In this document: one piece after another, positions 1 to 11,912 of the stretch
How the letters are laid out: each line of letters begins with the position of its first letter
Numbering within the stretch: position 1 is the stretch's first letter
Origin: Adiantum capillus-veneris
Lineage: Eukaryota; Streptophyta; Polypodiopsida; Polypodiales; Pteridaceae
DNA: 64,000 nt
Assembly: GCA_014529385.2 (NCBI GenBank)
Contig: CM043943.1
Coordinates: forward strand, 102,467,855-102,531,854
Direction of reading: 5' to 3'
Notes under the pieces: model-generated
Database searches by the model: none
Told to the model about the DNA's origin: nothing
The model's input: only the letters and a program-made list of their open reading frames with translations
Made by a program: the position numbers and the translations under genes

Positions 1-61
1 AGCAATGTAATGGTCTTTGAATCTCCTGTATCGTTGCTTGATTGAAGCGACTTGCTCTCTT

Positions 62-775
62 CTAACTGTACTGTAATCGTAGGAAGAATTGTAAGAATTC
101 AAGCGGCGATGCACTGACAGCAGTTTTGTTGTTCTTCTTTGGGACCCATTTCTTTGCGATTATTGGTTGTTTTGTTGCTAGCTCTCGTTTGGGAACCCAT
201 ACTTGCCCGTGCTTCGTTTGTGTTTGAAGAGACTTCTTTGGGATCCACCTTTTTGTTGTGTGAGTCGACAGTGGTCTTTGCTTCAGCCCTTGTACGCTTG
301 GTTGGGGGCGGGTGTCAGGCTTTGAAAGTTGATACTGTGGTTGTTTTGGAATCCAAATGAATTCCTGACTTTTTTGTGCTTGAATCAACTTCTTTGGAGC
401 CCAAACCTGAGTTGTGAAAGCTTGCGACTTTGTGATATTCTTACCCGTTAGTGCACGCTTTCCTTGTTTTTGTTTTGGTGTTGGATCTTGTGATTTGTCA
501 TTAGAGATCTTTGTCTTCTTGATCCATATCTGTTTTTGGCCGATCTGGCTTTTTGGTATCCAGATTTGTCGAGCTTTTTGGCTTTGACTTGTTATCGTGT
601 TCTTTTGACCTGTCATGGTTGTTGCTGAAGGGGTTGGTGATAGTGATGGCCTGAGTTGATGATAGGGGATTTCATAAGATTCATCACTATCACTACTATC
701 CCCAGCAAGGTTGACTTCTTGTACATTCCCTTGATTTTTTGGCTGGTAGTGGAAAGTTACTATCTGTTTGCTCAT
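62..775 (-). CDS. Unrecognised basic protein with seven W-x-P-K type motifs
   Basis: This is an open frame of 237 residues that I do not recognise. It carries seven copies of a short motif: QIWIPK, QIWIKK, QVWAPK, FIWIPK, KRWIPK, QVWVPK and KKWVPK, separated by 15 to 40 residues rich in Q, K, S and T. There is no signal peptide or membrane segment. It follows the protease remnants of the same element, where reverse transcriptase would normally begin. Single W-V-P-K motifs are known to me between gag and pol domains of some plant retroelements, but a run of seven is unusual. Nucleic-acid or capsid binding is a guess from its basic charge. Confidence 0.5.
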   Translation of the reverse strand: MSKQIVTFHYQPKNQGNVQEVNLAGDSSDSDESYEIPYHQLRPSLSPTPSATTMTGQKNTITSQSQKARQIWIPKSQIGQKQIWIKKTKISNDKSQDPTPKQKQGKRALTGKNITKSQAFTTQVWAPKKLIQAQKSQEFIWIPKQPQYQLSKPDTRPQPSVQGLKQRPLSTHTTKRWIPKKSLQTQTKHGQVWVPKRELATKQPIIAKKWVPKKNNKTAVSASPLEFLQFFLRLQYS

Positions 776-982
776 GGGTGGTAGTTTCTTGGAGGACTTT
801 TCTAGCCCATTGATTAGAGCATTGTTAGCTCATTGCTCTGGTCATATTCCTCCTAGCTGATTCTTTGCATCCTTATTAGGAGCCCTGTATGAGGATGCTT
901 GTGGTGGCTGTGTCTTCATGGAGGACTTTGGAATCCACTTTTGATGCACTTTATTCGTGTAGCGATGACATTGATTCCTGGG

Positions 983-1198
983 TCATTGATCTTCTTGAAG
1001 CTCGAAGTGTTCTACAGAGTCATAGAACTCGTCGTCTTCTTCATCTTTTGATTCTCCACATTTCTTTGTTTGCTCCTTATTTCGAGAGCTTGTTGATGTC
1101 TGGTTCTCTTCGTTTTCCTGGATTACACTTACTGCAAAATAAGGAACGACATCATATCCATTTTCATCACAAAACTTTGTTGTGGGAGAATCCTCCAC
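983..1198 (-). pseudogene. Short acidic ORF of the left Ty3-type element
   Basis: A 71-residue open frame rich in E and D (for example KDEEDDEFYDSVEHFEL). It sits between the protease remnant and the W-x-P-K ORF and probably belongs to the same broken polyprotein. I recognise no domain. It is included because the acidic composition contrasts with the basic neighbour and because it fills the gap between two clearer ORFs. Confidence 0.3.
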
Positions 1199-1201
1199 GG
1201 C

Positions 1202-2623
1202 TCACACTTCTAGAGTAGCCAAGATGTGTTCCCATCCAAAAGGCTCTAACTCTTCTTTAGGAAATGGTTCTGGGATATAGTCCATATCCTCTATAACCCG
1301 CTCTAGGATACATTCCTCACGTTTCAAGCTACCACATTGTGAAGCTCCACACATCCAGAGTTCTTTAGGCTTACCCAACCAAGCTGGAAGTTCTGATCCT
1401 GCTACTGTGGCGGAATCAAACTCCTCTACTGGTGTTCTCGTCACATCCCTATAGCTATGGTCCCTCAAGTTTATCTTTGTTATGGTTTCCATATGTCTCA
1501 GGTATATATGTTCATAACCCCAATCTTGGACCATTTTCAATTGTCGCATGAATGGTCTTCCGAGAATGATGTCATAGTTGTTCTTCTTGCCAAAGTCGAC
1601 AACAGCAAAAGTGTGTTCATATTCAATGCCACAAGAAGTAACAAGTACTTTTTCTAGCAGTCCTAGGGGCTTTTCCTTGTGTCCGTTTGCAAGCTACAGG
1701 GTCATTCGTGTGGATATCAAGGCAAGTTGTCCCCATTTTTTCCAAACCTCTTTGGTTGCAATGGCCACACCAGCTCCACTGTCAAGGATTGCCATGGTTT
1801 TTACCCCATTGAATTCCATAGGAAGGGTGGTGTTTCCATATTCTCCCTCATAATACTCGCCTACCTTGTTTAATGGCACTGGCCTAGTATTTAGTTGAGG
1901 CATTTCAAGCTCTTTGATGTCTTCCTTGATTTGAGTCATTGGGGTTTTTACACCAAATTTCTCTAGACATTTACCCACATTAGCCCACATGTTTGGTCTT
2001 ATTCTGAGCAACTCGGCTAACATTATTGTACAGGTGACTGGGGTAGATAGAATATCTACTAGCCCCTTTGAATTGATGGCCTTGTTGGGAGACAGCCTCT
2101 GTGATGGGACTGCAACCACATCTGACTTGGTCTCGTACTCTCCCATGTAGGACGGTAGTGTTCTTAGGGAATGCGGTTGACTATCCATAGATTGTACAGA
2201 TCCTTTTTCGCCCCAATACGATCTCACGTCTAGATTCATTTGAGATCTAGTCTCAAATTCCTCTATTGGTGGTAGAAACACTCCTTGTTCATCACTAGTC
2301 TTGTCTTCTCGTCTTCTTAGGTCATCGGCTTCATTGGCCTCTCTGACTTGTTTCCACAATTCGTCAAGACCATCTACCTCTTTACAATCCTCAGGTATAG
2401 CTTGGTGAAATCCCTCGGAAGAGTTATCCGTGGTATTCAGTACTATCCTTGGTTCTAATGCTGGGTCTTTGAGGTTTGTTCTGTGATCATGACTAGAATC
2501 TGGCTCTTTTAGTTCTTGGTTTGGTGGGATTACTTGTGTAGGCATGACACGGATCACATCCTTAGGTTTTGCAACTGGTGGTTCTAGTAAAGCTTGGGCT
2601 GTTTGAATCATTTTCTTGGACAT
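1202..2623 (-). pseudogene. Retropepsin-like aspartic protease, frame broken
   Basis: The frame 1694-2623 ends in a retropepsin N-terminal half with the catalytic loop AILDSGAGVAIA. The C-terminal half continues in other frames: the stretch about 1550-1660 encodes a DIILGRPF motif, the conserved helix of plant Ty3 proteases, and 1202-1549 continues with VQDWGYEHIYLRH. The protease would cut the gag-pol polyprotein inside the particle. About 220 residues before the active site are low in recognisable domains and rich in charged residues. At least one frameshift separates the two halves, so this copy is dead. Confidence 0.75.
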
Positions 2624-2661
2624 TTAAAAAATTTTCTTTTCTAGTTCCCCATCGGGATATG

Positions 2662-2931
2662 TCATCCACCTGTGTTCTTGGGTTTGGTTGTTTTGATTCT
2701 CACATCATAGGCTTTCAAGAGGGCATCTAATATCTCATTAACCTTCTCTACCAACACATATCCTCCTGAACTAGTAATTCTCGGTTTCTCATCTGTGGAT
2801 AGTTCTTCTAGAGGTTTAACCATCTGTGTAAGAGAAGGTTCCTCCTTTTCCTCATGTTGTTTTATCTTCTCCTCAGCTTCAGTAAGCTTCTCAGCTAGGG
2901 ATTTTTGCTCTCGTTCCCTGCATGCTTTCAT
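2662..2931 (-). pseudogene. Coiled-coil segment of the gag-protease polyprotein
   Basis: An 89-residue frame whose first 35 residues are a charged heptad-like helix (REREQKSLAEKLTEAEEKIK), consistent with a coiled coil. It then has a less ordered tail. It lies between the zinc-knuckle ORF and the protease and overlaps the upstream ORF by four bases at 2928-2931. I take it as a piece of the gag C-terminus rather than a separate gene. Confidence 0.4.
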
Positions 2932-3422
2932 CCTAGTCTTTCTAGCTTTCCAACTATTTTGTTTGCTCTTGGTTTTTTGACTAGGTGCGTCTGTCTTTGG
3001 TCTGTCTTTGGTCCATCATCTATCTTTGGACTCTTGACACTTTTCGTGTTCTTTGTCTTTGGATTCTCATCAGCTTTCTTTTGAGATTGTGCTCTTGTAA
3101 CCACTTGCGCTGGTACAACATTTTCATTTTCTGAGCTACTAGGTAGCTGAACAATTCCTGATACATTTGTCGTGATTTTCCTTATTTGGTTTGGGTTTTT
3201 CGGGCAATCGGGGATCAAGTGAGTGATGCCACACTCAAGACAATAGGCATTTACTTCAGTGATCTTCGTATGAGGACATTGTTTGACCAAGTGGTTGTCA
3301 CGACTTTTGTGACAATCTGTCTCTGGTTGAGGAGATTCTTTTAGCATTTCCTCTTGGCTATAAACAAGCTTTGACCTAGATAAGCCGTTATTTGCAATGA
3401 ATCGCAATGTCTTTTCGTCCAT
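2928..3422 (-). pseudogene. Gag C-terminal part with zinc knuckle
   Basis: This 164-residue frame contains CLECGITHLIPDC, a CX2CX3HX4C zinc knuckle one residue shorter than the usual CX2CX4HX4C. A less regular Cys/His group (CHKSRDNHLVKQC) lies just before it. Zinc knuckles of gag bind the element RNA for packaging. The rest is rich in K, S, T and P. It continues the gag of 3444-4353 in a different frame, so a frameshift or stop separates them. Confidence 0.65.
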
Positions 3423-3443
3423 TTCATACCTTCTTTCTTTCGA

Positions 3444-4353
3444 CTAAAACCCAGGAGGTGGAGGTTGTACCGGCCTCACCACTCCATGTGTTCTTCTCAC
3501 ATTTTGTTGCTCCAAAGGGTAGTACTCCCTTTGGTTGCTATACCACATTGTAGCTGGTACTGGCGTTGGTTTATTTGATGTTTCCATCATTGGCATGTAT
3601 CTCATGTCTACCGGCATTCTAGCACCTGGCAGCAGCGGAGGTTGTTGTCCTAAGACAAGTTGTGGACTTAAAACTCCTTCTAGTCCTGGCGCATTCCCCG
3701 TAATGTATCTAGGTGGAGTAGGTGCTTCTGGAACAGGTTGTACATACCTCTCCCTAGAATTTTCCATGCTATAATAGCACTCTTCCCCCATATGGTTCGT
3801 CCATTTTCTCTCAATTTCACACCACTTCGGCTCTCCCGAATCAGACCTTACAAGAGGAATCAACCTCTTGACCAAGTCGTCGATAAGCTTTTCTTGATCA
3901 ATAGGTGATGTTGGCTTGGCAATGGACTCACTTATGTGTGAAACACTGTGCTGAGAGGATGTGTCATCTCCTTGACTCTTTAAGTCCTTTTCTTTGTATG
4001 CCTCACAGTTATCCACTAGATAAAGAGATTCTTTGATCAACTCGTTTAGCGTCATCCTCCTTATCATATGCAGATCCTTCTGAAGGCCCTCATCTCTCAT
4101 TCCCTGGATAAAGATCAGCATTAGTCGTGCTTGCGTAGGTAATTCCGCTCTCGGACAGAGCTTAACATATCTTGAGCCGTAATGATGCTTTGCGTACTGA
4201 TTCATCCTCTTTCTGTTTGAATCTATGGATTTGCGAGACCGTGTTCTGAGCAATACCTTTTGGCGAGAATTCTTCAATAAACTCCTCAAACAGCTTATCT
4301 AGGGTCTCAAAATCCCATATTTCCACCGAGTCGAACCAATGTAGCTGCATCAT
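3444..4353 (-). pseudogene. Retrotransposon gag core, frameshifted
   Basis: Two overlapping frames together give a retrotransposon gag domain. 4162-4353 has FETLDKLFEEFIEEFSPKGI followed by RFKQKEDESVRKASLR, the typical gag spacing of an F-x-x-F-x-P motif and a Q-x-E-D-E-S-V block. 3444-4289 carries the C-terminal helices (LMLIFIQGMRDEGLQKDLHM, then LNELIKESLYLVDNCEAY) and a proline-rich tail. In an active element this is the capsid protein. The frame change near 4200-4290 and stops between 4353 and 4417 show decay. Confidence 0.7.
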
Positions 4354-4416
4354 CTTCTAGAGTCAATCCAAATCCCGCAAATTGTGTCGCAAAATCTGAA
4401 ACTTCTTCTGCTCTAA

Positions 4417-5010
4417 TCACTCTTCTAAAGCCGTTACGTGATCTCTCGGATCTTTATCTCCGGAGTATTTTCTGTCTACCCATTTCTGGACTTGGGATGG
4501 TCTAACTCGTTGATTGTCTACAAGTCTAACCAGAGACACTCCCAATCCTTCTCTCGTTATCGCTCTTGAAGGGAATCCTGGTGGCTCTCTTCTTGGAATT
4601 CCTATAGGAAATCTCGTGTTTGGTGGAGGCATTTGTGGTCCTTCATTGACCAAATATCCACCTCTTTCTACTACAGTCTGTGGATTTGTGCTTTCTACAA
4701 CTCTGTATTCCCATCCATACTTGTCGACAACTATAGATCTCCATTGACAGTCGACTCCGTATGTGTAGACATATAAGAGCTTGTAATCCGTTATCTCTTC
4801 TAGGTATGGATCTAAGCACCTATAAAGATTGACCTCATTGTCTTCAATGTATCTATATAGTCCTTCACTCTCATGACCAATCATCCAAACTCCCTCAACA
4901 AGATGGGTCTTTATCAATTGCAAGTTTGGAAGATCCATTGTGGGAGGATATTCCTCTATCGTCGGGATCTCCAAGCTTGTGTAAGCTGCGTTTGACTCTA
5001 GGGTAGACAT
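4417..5010 (-). pseudogene. N-terminal gag ORF of the left Ty3-type element
   Basis: A 197-residue frame starting with ATG at 5010 on the minus strand, the first ATG-started frame after the leader. It is rich in E, Y and P (for example YPPTMDLPNLQLIKTHLVEG) and has no domain I can name. It ends just before the gag core, so it is probably the N-terminal, non-capsid part of gag. Its position about 790 bases after the primer site fits a gag start. Confidence 0.55.
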
Positions 5011-5422
5011 GATTTCTGGGCTTAAGAGCTTTTTCTTGGTTCAAGTAGACTTAGTCCACTGTGTTCAAGTGCTTTGGTTAGGGAAAAGTCCAAACTATGT
5101 CCAAAACCGCATCCGTTTCGTCACAATTCTCGTAAATTGTCGCTTTTAGACACCCCTAACTTGCGAATGAATTTTGAGGCCTCAAACGATGTTTTTTTCA
5201 AAGTTGAACAAAATGGTTCGCATTCATTTATTTCAAGTTTTGCTCCAAGATCTGTAGAGCCGCTCTTAGGCTACGTTTTGATATAAAAACTTTTCCGATC
5301 CGATATCGTTTGTGAAAGTTATGGCCAAAACAGTGAAATGCAGTTTAGACTGGGCAAAATGAGTCCAAAATCAATTTTAAAAGAAGATTTGGGATCTCTG
5401 TGACACTGCGAACACTTTTGTA

Positions 5423-5793
5423 TGGTCAAAATTACAGTTGGACCCTAAAACTGGCCTAGAGACATCCTACGCGTAGTATGTCTATATGCTCAGAATTTAA
5501 CAAAATTTGGTCCAGAGACTCCCGTTAAGTCCAGCAGCACAATGGTATGCTCAAAATTTCATTTGGACCTAAAAATGGCCTTGAGACATCCTACGCGTAG
5601 GATGTCTTTTTGCTCAGAATGACTTGAAATTTTCACCCCAGCTTCTCCTTGATGTGCTGATCACAGTGGTGTGCTCATACGTTGATTTGGAGTCCTAAAT
5701 CAAGCTGGAGACATCCTACGTGTAGGATGTCTAACTGCTCAGATTTTGTCCAAACTTGCACTGTAGCTTCCCCTTGATGTGCTGATCACAGCG
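5423..5793 (-). repeat. Three tandem ~125-bp leader repeats, each with a 24-bp palindrome
   Basis: Three copies begin near 5423, 5545 and 5669. Each carries a palindrome made of AGACATCCTACG and its reverse complement: 5460-5483 (one mismatch), 5584-5607 (perfect) and 5709-5732 (one central mismatch). The following GCTCAGA and the preceding GGA..CTAAA are also repeated. The array lies between the primer site and gag, where retroelement RNAs hold dimerisation and packaging signals, so such a role is plausible but inferred. Confidence 0.85.
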
Positions 5794-5800
5794 GCGCCAA
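5788..5800 (-). promoter_or_regulatory. Primer binding site, TTGGCGCCGCTGT
   Basis: Directly after the LTR end on the minus strand comes TTGGCGCCGCTGT. TGGCGCC-type primer sites pair with a tRNA 3' end and are used by several plant Ty3 lineages. This site fixes the orientation and the inner LTR border at 5801. Confidence 0.7.
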
Positions 5801-6763
5801 TGTTGGACGGGAGCGACTCACACACCCATGAAGTGCATGCAAACACTACCTAGATCAACATAATGTCAATCGAGGACACAGATGACACGATAGGCACACG
5901 GAGGAAATCTCTTTAGCTTGTCAGGCTGAGACCATCCTACACATACAACACTCAGGAAGGCCAACTAAACCACAACCAAGAACCTCACTTCTCTCAACTA
6001 CACCACCTAGCCACATACACACATACGGAAGGTAACTCACCTAATCATGCCAAATTCATACGAAACTTAAGGAACACCATCCCCTCACTAGGATACACCT
6101 GTCCCTAAGCTTCTACACTCAAAACCCTCACTCTAAACCCATCTGCAGAAAACACGTACGATGACAAAACAGAATTTTGAAAGTGCCCGAAACTGAAATT
6201 TATGAGTACCTATGCGTAGCTTATGTCGCCACAATTCTATAGACTACTCACATGCAGAAAATAGACATCGTTTGATACACTTATGGCCACAAATAGCTCG
6301 TAGATACGTCGGCGTGTGCGCTTCGTCTTGTGTGGAATGCTTGGCATCATCGCATAGCTCTCCTCGAGCCTACAACAATGGTGCTGCAGTCGGCGGATCT
6401 CCAATGTGTTGAGCAAGCCGGGCGTAGGGAGAGGATGAAGCTCACGCTCACTCTCTTTCTCTCTCACACACAGTAGACGACAGCGCTAAAGTTTGATTAT
6501 GATTAAAAATCTTCTTACAAAATGACCTAGGTACCTTATATACTAAGGCTGCCTTAGGTTTAACCAAAAATGGGGTTGAAAAGGTCAAATGGCTTTGTAT
6601 TTACAATCTGGAAGTGCCATTGCACCCCGGCTTCTAAAACTAGAATAACTACTCATTACAAATGACGTTTATAGCCATAATCCGCAGCATTTCATAACTC
6701 GCAAAAGATAATACTTTGGTACGAAACTTGAGTTATGTTGTGTTGTTGACCCGGCGGTCAACA
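5801..6763 (-). repeat. 5' LTR of the left Ty3-type element
   Basis: On the minus strand the proposed LTR runs TGTTGACCG to CGTCCAACA, giving a TGTTG/CAACA terminal inverted repeat. A TATATAAGG promoter box lies inside at 6534-6542. The inner edge is fixed by the primer site. The outer edge rests on the inverted repeat alone because the partner LTR lies outside the window, so it may be off by a few bases. Confidence 0.65.
6534..6542 (-). promoter_or_regulatory. TATA box of the LTR
   Basis: TATATAAGG on the minus strand, about 220 bases into the LTR, in the correct orientation to transcribe the element leftward. Confidence 0.5.
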
Positions 6764-7429
<666 letters not shown>

Positions 7430-7551
7430 ATACATACAATTGCTTCCAGCACTCAGAAGGGTTCTTCTTCTTCAACAAGGTCCACAACCATTGTGGAAAA
7501 TGATCCAAAATCTCCTTAAGTGTGGAGATAGTAACACAACCACTCAACCAA

Positions 7552-8387
7552 TGACATCGGAAACCATGATCATGGCATACTTGGTATCATTGAAAGAGAC
7601 CGTAAACAAACAAGGAAGACTTACGAGCACTTACAATGGAGAATGGCACGCTAAGAGTACTTGTGGTTGAGAATGAGAAACTCAAGAGGACACTTGAGAT
7701 GCAAAAAAAAAAATTGATGCAACTTGAAGAGGAAGTGAAGGAATGTAAACGTTCTCTTGTGGACTTGAATGCTTTGAAGGAGCACATAAGCAAAGTAGAG
7801 CATAACCGTGTATTGAAAGAGGAAAAATATGACACCATGAGCCGGGATGTATGCAACATGAAAACTGTATGCACAAACAAGTCTTGGGCTGATGTATGTG
7901 GTAGCAATGTGGTTCCTAATTCCTCACTCATGCAAGCTATGGCTCAAACAAACAATGTTGAGAATGTGGATGTGGAGGAGTTGAAGAATGGAAGCGATGT
8001 TCCAACAACATTGTTATTCGTGGAATTTCCAAATATAAGCTAGAGACACCTCCTTCTCTTGCCATTTTTATTGAAAATTTCTTCAAAACCCACTTTGAAA
8101 TGTCCAGAGTTATGGTCTATGGAGCACATAGAGTGGGTAATCAAGGAGCTCCTTGCTCAAGAGAACGGCCAATTGCATGCACCATGCCGAATGAGACCAA
8201 ACAAAACATTATCCTTGATAATAGTCGGATCTATTTGAGGGATACAAAATGTTTTATATGTGAAGATCACACTATTAAGCAACAAAATATGTGTCTCAAG
8301 TCATATGAGGAAAAGAATAAGAAAAAAAAGGATATCTCTCACGAAGGAAATGTGCCCAAGGAGGAGGCAAGCCCCTCAAGAAAATAG
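7552..8387 (+). pseudogene. LINE ORF1-like protein: coiled coil plus RNA-binding domain
   Basis: The frame 7636-8043 has a heptad-rich helix (LKRTLEMQKKKLMQLEEEVK) typical of ORF1 trimerisation coils. The next frame, 8016-8387, reads NNIVIRGISKYK, then AHRVGNQG, RPIACTMPNETKQNI and SRIYLRDTKCFICEDHT. This order matches the L1 ORF1 RNA-recognition region, including the R-P-I and K-x-x-I positions. The protein would coat LINE RNA. At least two frame changes break it. Confidence 0.65.
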
Positions 8388-8399
8388 GGATGCGCGACC

Positions 8400-9512
8400 T
8401 ATGAAGCCGAGTTACAATTGAAAAGATGCTTTTGTATTTGCAATGGATACCCATGGAATGCGGGGGTTGGCATTGATGAACTAACAAGCAAAGACAATGT
8501 TGTACTTCTTGTTGAAACTTGGGAGCATGATACACAAAGGATTAATAGCTTGGAGGATTACAATGTACATTCATTGATGTGTTCAAATAATATCAAGCAA
8601 TGAAAAGGGCAAGGAGGGGTAGCATGTATGGTTAAGAATGATTGGAATATTTTGTATCAATTGTGAAAATGACAAGTACAAACGTTATGTATGGCTAAAA
8701 ATTATGACACCCAAAAAAGCACCCAGTTTTGTAGTTGGTTGCTACATTCCTCATCATGATTTTCGCTTTTATGCTTGCATGGATAGAGATCAACCATTTT
8801 TTGATTTAGAAGAGGACATTGCTTATTTCAAGGCGAAGTTGATGTTATTGTATTTGGGGATATGAATGTTCGCACAAAAACATTGCAACATGATACTCAA
8901 CAAGTTGATATGCCATACATTTCAAGGGAGTTGGAGGAAGTTCACTTGTATGATTGTACTTCAATGGACGAGAAAGAGTTGGATCACTATGGAAAGTCAT
9001 TTTTACATATGTGTAATAGCACGGGTATGCTCATTCCCAATGGTGTATCTTTGTGGAGTGGAACTAATGGATTTACATGTAGAAAACATAATGGGGATAG
9101 TGTGATTGATTATATGCTATGCTTCAAAGCCATGATGTATCGCATAAAGAGTTTTATGTTTGGCCAATGGACCCTAAAATTATACCATCAGACCTTATGT
9201 ATTGACTTTGCATGTGGAGAAGCATCTAAGCATGATAATCTCAGCCAAAGGGAAGAGAAGTCATCACTATTTATGGATTTCAAACAAGCACCAATGTACA
9301 TTGAAATGGTTCATCAAAAGTTATGGATGACAAAGCTTCAATATGATGCACCATTAGAAATGAAATGGGAAGCTTTAAAGAAATTTATTAATTCTAGTAC
9401 CAAAGAATGCTTTGCCATAAAGCATCTCCATGGTATTAACAAAGATAGATCACACAAAAGGTGGTTTGATAAAAAAATGTCAAGATGCTCCAAAATCCTT
9501 GATAAAGCTTGA
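8400..9512 (+). pseudogene. LINE endonuclease domain (apurinic-type) and linker, broken
   Basis: 8418-8603 gives NGYPWNAGVGIDELTSKDNV and LLVETWEHD, the N-terminal block of the LINE endonuclease with its E. 8638-8865 gives VGCYIPHHDFRFYA. The GDMN motif straddles a frame change at about 8853-8866. 8862-9512 continues with LHMCNSTGMLIPNG, FTCRKHNGDSVIDYML and the linker to reverse transcriptase. The enzyme nicks target DNA for primed reverse transcription. The usual C-terminal S-D-H is not preserved (LYHQT in its place). Confidence 0.75.
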
Positions 9513-9689
9513 TGCAACTATGGGCAAAGACAATTGTCAAAGTCATTTTCATACATACAAGGCATTTATTCAAAAGAAAAGAAGAAGGTGGAAAGTAAAT
9601 TAAGAACTTTCTCAAGTCCAAGAAAAGGCACGTACATGTGAAAGATTTTCGAGAAACTTGAGGGGCAAGCGGGTTGAGAATTCTGGTAA

Positions 9690-11050
9690 CTTGAGTCTTG
9701 TGGATATGTACACACAATATAGGCAAATATATGAGCAACGAAAAGCTGAAAAAATGTCATTTTATGGTTCACTCCCATGTATGCCCTCTTTCTTTATTAT
9801 TGAGGGTGGATGTGGTGGGCTTGAAAAGTTGGCCACTCGCAAAAGCAGGAGATCTTCAAGGTATATAGCCGGAGATGATCAAATGGACAAGAGATTTTAC
9901 CCATGAGTGGATGTGTGATATGTTCAACTTTCACTTCAACATGGTATGCGTTATGATTGGAGTACTAATTGGGTTGATCCTTTTCATAAAGGAGGGTAAA
10001 CAACTACCGAACTATAATGTTTGGGTCTCTTATGGCAAAGTTGTTTGGGTGCATAATGGAGATAAAATTCAATGATTGGGCTAAAGAGAATGATAAGTGT
10101 GCAAAAGGACTAGCAGATTTTTGTCGATGCCATAGCACCATTGATCATCTCTTCACTCTTTGTGTTATCATGGAGGAAAGTCGATTGAAACGAGCCAGGC
10201 AAGTGATTGTATAGTTGTCTTGTGGAATTTAAGAAAGCCTTTGATATGATTCCACGTAACAATTTGTGGATAAGAATGGAAGAACTCCATGTGCCAAATG
10301 AGTTTATGCTTGTGGTTTCTCACATCTATGAGAAGGTGATGTGTCAATTGTTCATGGGAAGAGGAATTTAAGAAATTTTTGTAAGCACTATTGGAGTTAA
10401 ACAAGAATGTCCATTGTCACTGACTCTTTGGTCTATGCATTGATCAATTGGAACAAATGGTACTTGACTTTATGCAAGAAGAATGCATTGAAGAGGTCAC
10501 TATTTGCAATGTGATAATCATGCTTTTGTTGTATAAGGATGATGTAGTGCTTCTAGCATGCACTTTAGAAAACGCACAAAAACTTATGGTTGTCCTTGAA
10601 AAATTTTGCTTGCATAGTGGGCTGATTGTGGATGAATCCAAAACAAAGTTCTGCTTGTGAAAACCAACCATAAGGAGAATCCATGCATTGTGGAAAACAA
10701 TGAGGCACTTGATGTTGTTGAGAGCTTGAAGTACCTTGTCCTTGAGGTTTTGCCCAATCACAAGTGGCATGAATGTGATATGCGTCATTTGGAAGCAATA
10801 AAGAGAGCGTATTTATGCATTTGAGAACATGTGTAATGTGAGAAACATCAAGTGTTGGGTTCTCAAGAAGTACCTTTTTGACACATTTGTGACATTGATT
10901 CTTCTTTATGGAGTTGAAGTGTGGGGCGGGAGCATCCCAAATTCTACTTGAAAAGAGTTTGAGAATGTCCAAAAAAAAATTCTTACAAACTTTCTCCAGG
11001 TTATGACACAAACACCATATATGCTCCTACTTCTTGAGTCGGTGTAATGT
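9690..11050 (+). pseudogene. LINE reverse transcriptase, heavily broken
   Basis: Reverse transcriptase blocks can be followed across frames: AEKMSFYGSLPCMPSFF near 9750; SLMAKLFGCIMEIKFNDW at about 10022-10078; KKAFDMIPR at about 10231-10257, holding the first catalytic Asp; GVKQECPLS near 10400; and YKDDVVLLACTLENAQKLM at 10532-10588, the catalytic D-D pair. The distal thumb is recognisable to about 11040. Each block is cut off by stops within 30 to 100 residues, so no enzyme is made. Confidence 0.8.
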
Positions 11051-11732
11051 ACCCAACATTTTTCAATAAGAACTATTTTATTTATTTTGCACAAATGTTA
11101 GGGTTCGCATTTTATTAAGTCATAAAGCATTCTAATGAAACAATCGAATCAAAAATCGAGTTTTAGAACTATTAATTATGTCTCTTATTCACTTGAAAAC
11201 AATAGGTTGATAGGGGAACCTAAGCCTCAAGCCTATTTTTAAAGATAAGAGTTGACCTTCAAGAAAGAGAGAGTAATTTTAGGAAAGGAGGAGTAATTTT
11301 AGAAGAGAAGGAGTAGGAGGAGTACTTTTAGGAAAGAAAGAGTATTTTTAGGAAAGAGAGAGGAGGAGTCAAGTTAGAGCTTCTTTCTTGGAAGCCAAGG
11401 TTCCTCTAAGACAAGAGACTCAAAATCGAGCATCGGAATCTATGTCCGTAAAAAAAAAAAGAGCCACGAACGTGCGCGAACTTATCTCTCCTTGATTCTT
11501 TCTATTGTTAGCTTGTGCTTTTGGCCCTTTCTCTCTTCATTTTCAACACACGAGTTCTCATAAGCGGAAGCTCTCTTGCCAGGACGTCAGAGTTACCCTC
11601 TCTGCTTCAACCTCTCTCCCTCAGGCTCTCACCCTCTAGCCATCTCCATCACCAACTCTTTCTCTCGTCGTCGTGTTGCTCCTCAAATTCTTAAATTCTC
11701 TTTCTCATTTTTTCCCTTTTTTTTGCGATTTG

Positions 11733-11912
11733 ATGGCCCCAAAGCAAGTGACTCGAAGCTTGATGGATGCTCGTGTTGCTCCACCTCTGAGAAAGGTGCA
11801 AAGGAAAACATCAACTAATCCAAATGTTGCTCAAGTGGAGGTATCGATTGCGGAAGAATTCGAAGCCATCCAACCTCAACCACGAGAGGTAGTCGAACGT
11901 GTTGTTAATCCG
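11733..11912 (+). CDS. LTR-borne start exon, 60 codons, splice donor at its end
   Basis: ATG at 11733 opens MAPKQVTRSLMDARVAPPL and runs exactly 60 codons to AATCCG, followed by GTAAGA, a good splice donor in phase 0. Unspliced, the frame ends three codons later (V-R-stop). The position inside the LTR, the M-A-P start and the phase-0 donor match the exons at 35311 and 43221 of the chromovirus, whose sequence is otherwise different. I infer that it supplies the N-terminus of gag. A possible phase-0 acceptor for this family lies at 18909 (ACTCAAGAG before AACCCTCAAATC), but gag here also has its own ATG at 18930. Confidence 0.5.

Larger units (their letters stand above)
1..6763 (-). mobile_element. 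Ty3-type LTR retrotransposon, gag-protease part, cut by the left edge
   Basis: Reading on the minus strand from 6763 leftward, I see an LTR (5801-6763), a TTGGCGCC primer site abutting it, a non-coding leader, broken gag, a zinc knuckle, an aspartic protease and two unusual ORFs, until the window ends. No reverse transcriptase is visible before the edge, so the element is either cut before it or is a gag-protease-only, non-autonomous form. The order LTR, primer site, gag, protease and the primer type are typical of plant Ty3 elements. The several frame breaks mean it is no longer functional. Confidence 0.8.
7430..11050 (+). mobile_element. Decayed L1-type LINE
   Basis: Pieces of a non-LTR retrotransposon lie in order on the plus strand: coiled coil, RNA-binding domain, endonuclease with a GDMN motif, linker, then reverse transcriptase with KKAFDM, GVKQECPLS and YKDDVVLL motifs. 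Many stops and frameshifts break it. The 3' end fades near 11050, just before the Ty3 LTR at 11096, and I see no poly-A tail or target duplication. The type resembles LINEs I associate with fern genomes, which is recollection, not a search. Confidence 0.8.
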